Shown here one piece after another: positions 58,460 to 64,000 of a stretch of DNA of 64,000 nt (positions are counted from its first letter, which is position 1; every line of letters begins with the position of its first letter). The stretch is taken from the NCBI RefSeq assembly GCF_900100535.1, contig NZ_FNDG01000016.1:1-64000 (forward strand). Direction: 5' to 3'. Both the position numbers and the translations under genes were made by a program. A model generated the notes under the pieces. It was not told the origin of the DNA and made no database searches. It saw nothing but the letters and a program-made list of their open reading frames with translations. This stretch comes from Phytopseudomonas flavescens. Lineage in GTDB: Bacteria; Pseudomonadota; Gammaproteobacteria; Pseudomonadales; Pseudomonadaceae.

Positions 58460-59428
58460 TCAGTCGGGCGTGTGAGCAATGGCCTGACGCAATGCCTCGA
58501 GGAATACCCTTTCTGCCCGGCTCATGCGCTGCTCCCGGTTCCACAGCAGGTAGACGTCGACGTCGGCGACCCCCTCGGCCGGTGGCAGGCGCCAGATCAG
58601 GCCATTGTGCAGGTCGTTGTCCACCAGGTGCTCGGGCAGGCAGCCGATGCCGTAGCCGGCGATGATCAGTCGGCGGATCTCCTCGAAGCTCGACGAGGAG
58701 GCGACGATCTTGCCGGTGAAACCCTGCTGGTCGCGAAACACCGTGAGTGGCGACAGGTTGCCGCCGATCTGGTCGCTGGTGAAGCTGACGAAGTTCTCGC
58801 TCTTCAGTGCGTCCATGGACAGCCGGCGCTGGCCGAACAGGCGGTGCTTCTTGCCGCAGAAGAAGGCGTAGCGCTGGCGCATCAGGTGCTGCTGCTCAAG
58901 TTTCGGTTGCGGGAAACGGCATAGTCCGACTCCTGCAGTGGCTGTCTTCTGGCTCAGCGAACTCTGGATATCCGAACTACGCATCACCTCAATTTCCAGC
59001 TCGACATGCGGATGATCCGAATGGAACTGGGAAAGGAAATCATCGTAGATCGCAGACTGTACCTGACTGATCGACAGCAACCGCACCTTACCGACGATTT
59101 CATCGTGAGGCTCTTCCACGGTGGATGCCAACCGCGAAACATTGCCGTAAATCTCCTCGGCGATGCGCAGTACCTCCTCGCCTACCGGTGTGAAATGAAA
59201 GCGCGGCCCACGCCGCAGTATCAGCGCACAGTCGAGTTGTTCCTCAAGGCGCTTCAAGGACTGGCTGACCGCTGACTGGGTGATGAAAAGCCGCGCAGCC
59301 GCACGGCTGATGCTGCCTTCCTGGCTGATCGCCAGATAGGTGCGCAGCAGGTTCCAGTCTAGGCGATCGTTGAGGAAGCGCCTTCCAGACCATTTCTCCT
59401 TAGCATCCGCAGGACCTTCAGCAAACAT
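58460..59428 (-). CDS. LysR-family transcriptional regulator
   Basis: The 322-residue regulator has an HTH segment LRTYLAISQEGSISRAAARLFITQSAVSQSLKRLEEQL and an effector domain from about residue 110. It is divergent from the MHS transporter gene and is the likely regulator of the transporter-aldolase-dehydrogenase-hydrolase set. A start at RLDWNLLRTYL (some 20 residues later) is possible because the first residues are not family-like. Confidence 0.88.
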   Translation of the reverse strand: MFAEGPADAKEKWSGRRFLNDRLDWNLLRTYLAISQEGSISRAAARLFITQSAVSQSLKRLEEQLDCALILRRGPRFHFTPVGEEVLRIAEEIYGNVSRLASTVEEPHDEIVGKVRLLSISQVQSAIYDDFLSQFHSDHPHVELEIEVMRSSDIQSSLSQKTATAGVGLCRFPQPKLEQQHLMRQRYAFFCGKKHRLFGQRRLSMDALKSENFVSFTSDQIGGNLSPLTVFRDQQGFTGKIVASSSSFEEIRRLIIAGYGIGCLPEHLVDNDLHNGLIWRLPPAEGVADVDVYLLWNREQRMSRAERVFLEALRQAIAHTPD

Positions 59429-59436
59429 ATCTCACC

Positions 59437-59454
59437 ATTAGTAGCACTGCTAAT
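59437..59454. promoter_or_regulatory. Putative LysR operator
   Basis: ATTAGTAGCACTGCTAAT is an imperfect dyad (ATTAG/CTAAT arms) with T-N11-A spacing, eight bases upstream of the LysR start and inside the divergent promoter region. Confidence 0.5.
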
Positions 59455-59578
59455 AAACGACTTAAGTATTAGCAATTTGATTAATCATTGATCGTAAGGG
59501 ATAAAGCATCCAAGCGCCACAGAGCGCACCCGTGACCGCCTTAACCCTGCCACAACACCAATAAGCCAAGGGCCTTGC

Positions 59579-60874
59579 ATGCAATCCACGAACAGCCAGC
59601 CGCGCCGTGCTGCAGCCGCCGCTTTCGTCGGCACCACTATCGAGTTCTACGATTTCTATATTTATGCGACAGCCGCCGCCCTTATCCTCGGTCAGGTATT
59701 TTTCCCCAGTGACAACCCCGCGCTGAGCACCCTGGCCGCGTTTGGCAGCTTTGCCGTCGGCTTTATTGCTCGCCCCATGGCTGGCCTCATTTTCGGTCAT
59801 CTGGGGGATCGCCTGGGGCGCAAGAAGATGTTGCTTTTCACCATGCTGCTAATGGGCTTGGCGACCACAGGCATCGGCCTGCTTCCCAGTTACGCGAGCG
59901 CAGGAGTCTGGGCGCCCATTGGTCTGGTGGCACTGCGTATTGTTCAAGGCATCTCCGTTGGCGGGGAATGGGGTGGTGCCGTACTGATGGCCAGCGAACA
60001 CGCCCCTGAAAAACGCAAAACCTTCTATGCGTCGTTTGCCCAACTGGGCAGCCCCGCCGGGCTCCTGCTGGCCCTGATCGCGTTTCGTCTGGTTACCTCA
60101 CTTGAACCTGAAGAGTTTGCCGAGTGGGGCTGGCGTCTGCCCTTCCTGGCCAGCGGTGTATTGATGCTGATCGGCCTGGCAATCCGCTTTGGCGTCGGTG
60201 AGTCCCCCGAATTCAAGGCTGTCGCCGAGAGGGGCGAGACCGCCAGGTACCCGGTGCTGGAAGTGCTGCGTACCTGCTGGCGGCAGATTCTTTTTGCGGC
60301 CCTGGCCGTCACCATCGGTTCGGCAGGCTTTTTCTTCACCAATACCTTCATGATCACCTACGTCACTCAATATCAGGGCATATCGCGCGCCACGATCCTC
60401 GATTGCCTGTTCATCGTGACCATACTGCAATTGCTTTCCCAACCCTTGAGCGCATTGCTGGCGGAGCGCATCGGCGAAGGTCGCTTCCTGATGCTTGCCG
60501 CGCTGCTATCGATGGCCATGCCCTACCCCATGTTCATCCTGGTCGGCACACAGAACCTGTTGCTGATGACCCTGGGTATCGCCATGGCGGTGATCACCCT
60601 GTCGGGCCTATACGCGGTCATCGCCGGCTACATGGCTCAAGCCTTTCCGGCGCACCTGCGCTACAGCGGCATATCCATCGCCTACCAACTGATCTGCGCC
60701 ATAGCAGGCGGATCCACGCCCATCATCGGCACCTTGCTGGCCACGCATTACGCAGGCCAATGGTTGCCTCTGGCGCTGTTCTTCAGCCTGCTCGCCTCTC
60801 TATCACTCGTCGGCGTCTGCGGCTTGGCCCGCCTACGTGGCGATGCCCTCACTGCAGCCCAGACCGTACGTTAA
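59579..60874 (+). CDS. MHS-family (ShiA/ProP-like) metabolite transporter
   Basis: The 431-residue protein is a major facilitator of the metabolite:H+ symporter group: AAAAAFVGTTIEFYDFYIYA, GHLGDRLGRKKML and GISVGGEWGGAVLMASEHAP. It likely imports an organic acid or betaine-like compound used by the downstream enzymes. It is followed after 12 bases by the aldolase-like gene. Confidence 0.9.
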   Translation: MQSTNSQPRRAAAAAFVGTTIEFYDFYIYATAAALILGQVFFPSDNPALSTLAAFGSFAVGFIARPMAGLIFGHLGDRLGRKKMLLFTMLLMGLATTGIGLLPSYASAGVWAPIGLVALRIVQGISVGGEWGGAVLMASEHAPEKRKTFYASFAQLGSPAGLLLALIAFRLVTSLEPEEFAEWGWRLPFLASGVLMLIGLAIRFGVGESPEFKAVAERGETARYPVLEVLRTCWRQILFAALAVTIGSAGFFFTNTFMITYVTQYQGISRATILDCLFIVTILQLLSQPLSALLAERIGEGRFLMLAALLSMAMPYPMFILVGTQNLLLMTLGIAMAVITLSGLYAVIAGYMAQAFPAHLRYSGISIAYQLICAIAGGSTPIIGTLLATHYAGQWLPLALFFSLLASLSLVGVCGLARLRGDALTAAQTVR

Positions 60875-60886
60875 CAAGGAGCCCTC

Positions 60887-61642
60887 ATGCCCAAACCCGA
60901 CAACATCGACTCCGTGGAATGGCAGGCACGCTGCGATCTGGCTGCGCTATACAGACTGGTCGCGTATTTCCGGATGACCGACCTGATCGACACCCATATC
61001 ACCCTGCGCATCCCCGGCCCCGAGCACCACTTTCTGATCAACCGCTATGGCGTGATATTCGATCGTATGAAAGCCAGCGATCTGGTGCGCATCGATGAGC
61101 ACGGGACGTTGGTGAACGGTCACCAGGACGGCAGTCGTGTCAATGCCGCAGGTTTCGTGATTCATTCGGCCATCCACATGGCGCGCCCCGACCTGAGTTG
61201 CGTGATCCATACCCACACCGCCGCGGGCATGGCGGTGGCGGCCCAGGAACAGGGGCTGCTGCCGATCAGCCAGCACGCCCTGAAGTTCTACGGCAAGCTG
61301 GCCTACCACACCTACGAAGGCATTGCCCTGTCCCTGGAGGAACGCGCGCGTCTGATCGCAGACCTCGGTACCCACAAAGCGATGATTCTGCGCAACCATG
61401 GCCTGCTTGCCGGGGGTAGCGGCGTAGCCCAGGCCTTCCATGAAATCCATTTTCTGGAGCGTGCCTGCCAGGCCCAGGTTCAAGCGCTGTCAGGCAACAG
61501 CAAGCTCGTCTATCCCACTGAAGAGGTCTGCCGGCATACCGCCCGGCAGTTCGAGCGTGATGAAGCCGAAGAAATCATCCAGTTGAGCTGGGCGGCGGCA
61601 CTGACCCTGATCGAAGACCAGCGCGAGTCCTACTGCTCATGA
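60887..61642 (+). CDS. Class II aldolase/adducin-family protein
   Basis: The 251-residue protein is a paralogue of the one at 46465-47259, with HTHT, LRNHGLLAGGSGVAQAFHEI and a Gly (NAAGFVIHSAIHMARPDL) where aldolases have Glu. The two share long stretches such as IHSAIH.ARPDL and QHALKFY/QHALGFY. It overlaps the next dehydrogenase gene by four bases. Confidence 0.87.
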   Translation: MPKPDNIDSVEWQARCDLAALYRLVAYFRMTDLIDTHITLRIPGPEHHFLINRYGVIFDRMKASDLVRIDEHGTLVNGHQDGSRVNAAGFVIHSAIHMARPDLSCVIHTHTAAGMAVAAQEQGLLPISQHALKFYGKLAYHTYEGIALSLEERARLIADLGTHKAMILRNHGLLAGGSGVAQAFHEIHFLERACQAQVQALSGNSKLVYPTEEVCRHTARQFERDEAEEIIQLSWAAALTLIEDQRESYCS

Positions 61643-62568
61643 CCACCATCGTTCTGCTGAGCCGCGACAGCGGGCTGCTCGCTCAATTGCAGGCAGCATT
61701 CGCCCGGCAGGCGCCCGACCTGCAGGTCGTCCTCGCGGACGATCCACATGCCGTGCATGCGCGGGTCGCCGCGTGCTGGTATCCGCCTGCCGATAGCCTG
61801 GGGCGCCTGCCAAAACTCCAACTGGTGCATTCGGTCGCCGCCGGCGTCGATCACCTGGCCACCGACCCCAGCGCCGCCGATGTGCCTACGTGTCGGGTGG
61901 TGGATCCGGATCATCGCCAGGGGATGACCGAATACGTGCGCTGGGCCGTCATCCACTATCACCGGGATTTCGACCTGGCAATGGAGCAGCAGCGTCGTAA
62001 CCAGTGGCAACGACACCCGCAACGGACAGCGGCGCAGTTCAAGGTTGGCGTCATGGGACTTGGTTCTCTGGGCGCTGCGATCGCCAGTGACCTGTCCTCG
62101 GCAGGCTATCCGGTACGTGGCTGGGCCCGCAGTTCCCGTGATTTGCCAGGGGTTTCCTGCCACCACGGAGAGAACCAGTTCGCCGCATTTCTCGATGGCC
62201 TGGACATGCTGGTCAACCTGCTGCCGCTGACGGATGCCACCCGCCATATCCTCTGCGCGCGCACCTTCAACGCCCTCGCCCGTGGTGCCGCCATCATCAA
62301 TGGCGGACGCGGCCAGCATCTGCGCATCGACGATCTGCAACAGGCACTCGCCAGTGGCCAGATACGTGGCGCAGTGCTGGACGTTTTCGAGCATGAACCC
62401 CTGCCGGCAGATGATCCTCTGTGGCAAACCCCGGGGGTAGTAATCACGCCACACATGGCGTCGGCAGCCTCACACGACTGCATTGCCCAGCAGGTGGCCG
62501 AGAACACCCGGCGTCTGCTCGCCAATGAACCCCTGAATAATCTGGTGAACCCGTCGCTGGGATATTGA
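61639..62568 (+). CDS. D-2-hydroxyacid dehydrogenase (GhrA-like)
   Basis: The 309-residue oxidoreductase has the Rossmann motif VGVMGLGSLGAAIASDLSSAG, LVNLLPLTDATRHIL, INGGRGQHL with the Arg, LDVFEHEPLPADDPLW and the His in VITPHMAS. It is closer to glyoxylate/hydroxypyruvate reductase A than the one at 45483. It reduces or oxidises a small 2-oxo acid, probably linked to the neighbouring aldolase-like protein. Confidence 0.92.
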   Translation: MTTIVLLSRDSGLLAQLQAAFARQAPDLQVVLADDPHAVHARVAACWYPPADSLGRLPKLQLVHSVAAGVDHLATDPSAADVPTCRVVDPDHRQGMTEYVRWAVIHYHRDFDLAMEQQRRNQWQRHPQRTAAQFKVGVMGLGSLGAAIASDLSSAGYPVRGWARSSRDLPGVSCHHGENQFAAFLDGLDMLVNLLPLTDATRHILCARTFNALARGAAIINGGRGQHLRIDDLQQALASGQIRGAVLDVFEHEPLPADDPLWQTPGVVITPHMASAASHDCIAQQVAENTRRLLANEPLNNLVNPSLGY

Positions 62569-62643
62569 GCGGCGCAGCAATGCCTCCGCCAGCGTTTTTT
62601 TAACGGCCGCCTACGGTCAATCCGTTTTGCAAAGAGGTGCCTG

Positions 62644-63873
62644 ATGGCAGTTTTGAAATGTAATGGCTCCCGCCTGTGGTCGAGCCTGATGGACATGGCC
62701 AAAGTGGGTGCCACCGATAAAGGCGGCAACTGCCGCCTGGCGCTTTCGGCCGAAGACAAGGCCGGCCGCGAGCTGTTCATGGGCTGGTGCCGCGAAGCAG
62801 GAATGACCATCGCGTTCGATGCCATCGGCAACCTGTTCGCGCGCCGCTCGGGTAACAACGACGACCTTGACCCCATCGTCATGGGCAGCCATCTGGACAC
62901 CCAGCCAAAGGGTGGCCGTTTCGACGGTATCTACGGCGTGCTCAGCGGTCTGGAAGTGGTGCGCTGCCTGAACGACAACGCAATCGAGAGCCAACGCCCG
63001 ATTGAAATCGCGGTATGGACCAACGAGGAAGGTGCGCGCTTCACCCCTGCCATGTTCGGTTCGGCGGTGTTCACCGGCAACCTGGCCCTGCGCACCGCGC
63101 TGGATACCCGTGATGTGGCAGGGATCAGTGTCGCCCAGGAGCTTGAGGCAACCGGCCATATAGGCAAGCTGCCGTTGCAGCGACCATTCGACGCCTACTT
63201 CGAGGCACATATCGAACAAGGCCCGATCCTTGAAGACAACGGTTTGCCAGTAGGCGTGGTAACCGGTGGGCAGGCGATCTGCTGGCTCGACGTGCAGGTT
63301 CGTGGGCAAAGCGCGCACGCCGGCACCACGCCCATGAACCTGCGCAAGGACGCCCTGTTCGGGGTTGCCGAGATGTCACTCCAACTGGAAGCCCTGGCCA
63401 CCGAGTTCGCCCCCAAGGGCCTGGTAACCATAGGCCAGCTGGCTATCGCCAAATCCTCCCGTAACACCATCGCAGGCAACGTGGATTTCACCGTGGATCT
63501 GCGTCACCACGAGGACGAGCAGATCGCCCTGATGGAACAGCAGGTACGCGAACGCTTCGCCGCTGTGGTGCACGCCAGAGGCCTGACACTCAGCATCGAA
63601 CGTCACTGGCTGAGCCCGGCGACGCCGTTTGATGCCGATTGCGTAGGCGCGGTACGCCGTGCGGTCGAAGCCCTCGATTATCCGCATCAGGACATCGTAA
63701 GCGGTGCCGGACACGACGCGATTCACCTGGCGCGGCACTGCCCCACCACCATGGTTTTCATTCCCTGTGTGGGTGGGCTGAGCCATAACGAAGCAGAGGA
63801 TGCACTGCCCGAAGACGTACGTATGGGCTGCGACGTACTGCTCAATGCCATCGTCGAGCGCGTGTTGCGCTGA
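62644..63873 (+). CDS. Zn-dependent amidohydrolase, M20 family (AllC/HyuC/beta-ureidopropionase type)
   Basis: The 409-residue hydrolase has the metal site motifs GSHLDTQPKGGRFDGIYGV, NEEGARFTPAMFGSAVF, EAHIEQGPILE, GAGHDAIHLAR and GLSHNEAED, with the dimerisation segment VRGQSAHAGTTPMNLRKD. Relatives cleave N-carbamoyl amino acids, allantoate or beta-ureidopropionate. It suggests the transported compound carries an amide or ureide group. Confidence 0.92.
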   Translation: MAVLKCNGSRLWSSLMDMAKVGATDKGGNCRLALSAEDKAGRELFMGWCREAGMTIAFDAIGNLFARRSGNNDDLDPIVMGSHLDTQPKGGRFDGIYGVLSGLEVVRCLNDNAIESQRPIEIAVWTNEEGARFTPAMFGSAVFTGNLALRTALDTRDVAGISVAQELEATGHIGKLPLQRPFDAYFEAHIEQGPILEDNGLPVGVVTGGQAICWLDVQVRGQSAHAGTTPMNLRKDALFGVAEMSLQLEALATEFAPKGLVTIGQLAIAKSSRNTIAGNVDFTVDLRHHEDEQIALMEQQVRERFAAVVHARGLTLSIERHWLSPATPFDADCVGAVRRAVEALDYPHQDIVSGAGHDAIHLARHCPTTMVFIPCVGGLSHNEAEDALPEDVRMGCDVLLNAIVERVLR

Positions 63874-64000
63874 CACTCGAACACCCTGTTCACCAGGGCA
63901 GGCACCACCGCCAGTAGAACAATAAACACGCGCTAGGACACGAACGTTAACACCTTGAAAAACACTGCCATTCAATAACTCAATCCGCTGAGCTTGCGCT

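Noticed and set aside
1..64000. CRISPR arrays, rRNA genes, prophage or conjugative modules
   Set aside because: No regularly spaced repeats, rRNA sequence, phage structural genes or integrase were found.
63874..64000. Possible further gene at the right edge
   Set aside because: The last 127 bases contain no start with coding sequence that can be supported.

Overview
The window looks like chromosomal DNA of a Pseudomonas species. The evidence is high GC, the housekeeping order tRNA-Leu/His/Arg, folD, cysS, glnS, ppiB, lpxH, miaE, and many typical pseudomonad families (OprD porin, CadR/CadA, L31B/L36B, TonB receptors). No species is claimed. All assignments come from reading motifs and family resemblance in the translated sequence; no database search was run.

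Layout. 1-660: end of an IS3-family element abutting a frameshifted IS5-family remnant. 758-1097: three tRNA genes. 1366-9400: core genes (one-carbon metabolism, SF1 helicase, two aminoacyl-tRNA synthetases, cyclophilin, lipid A hydrolase, tRNA hydroxylase). 9556-16877: stress and metal genes (tandem DUF305 protein, universal stress protein, cupredoxin, CadR/CadA with a clear CadR operator). 16901-25199: mixed metabolism and transport, with a MarR regulator flanked by two identical-arm operators, a DapF-like epimerase lacking one catalytic Cys, and two broken genes (BASS transporter, MscS channel).

25281-32188 is a metal and cofactor region. A six-gene operon (binding protein, permease, ATPase, pseudoazurin, MFS, OprD porin) lies behind a cobalamin riboswitch. 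It diverges from Zur-type ribosomal genes rpmE2/rpmJ2. Two Zur-like boxes sit between them, so the corrinoid-responsive operon may also answer to zinc.

32218-42500 is a sulfur-flavoured region: an AprA/AprB-like flavoprotein and ferredoxin under a GntR regulator, an SsuABC-like transporter with a HEAT-repeat protein and a DUF971 protein, then a YeeE/YedE thiosulfate-type transporter with a triple-rhodanese protein. 42826-57429 holds a LysR regulator, an acyl-CoA-dehydrogenase-like flavoenzyme, a hydroxyacid dehydrogenase, a class II aldolase-like protein, SsuB/SsuC without a matching binding protein, a small 43-residue ORF, a TonB-dependent receptor and a complete dipeptide-type ABC transporter. 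This reads as an uptake and breakdown pathway for an unidentified, possibly organosulfur, compound. 57426-58455 is a stretch of decayed genes. 58460-63873 holds a second aldolase/dehydrogenase pair with an MHS transporter, a LysR regulator and an M20 amidohydrolase.

The strongest candidates for undescribed biology are the Zur-box plus B12-riboswitch operon carrying a copper protein, and the AprAB-like/ABC/HEAT/DUF971 cluster.
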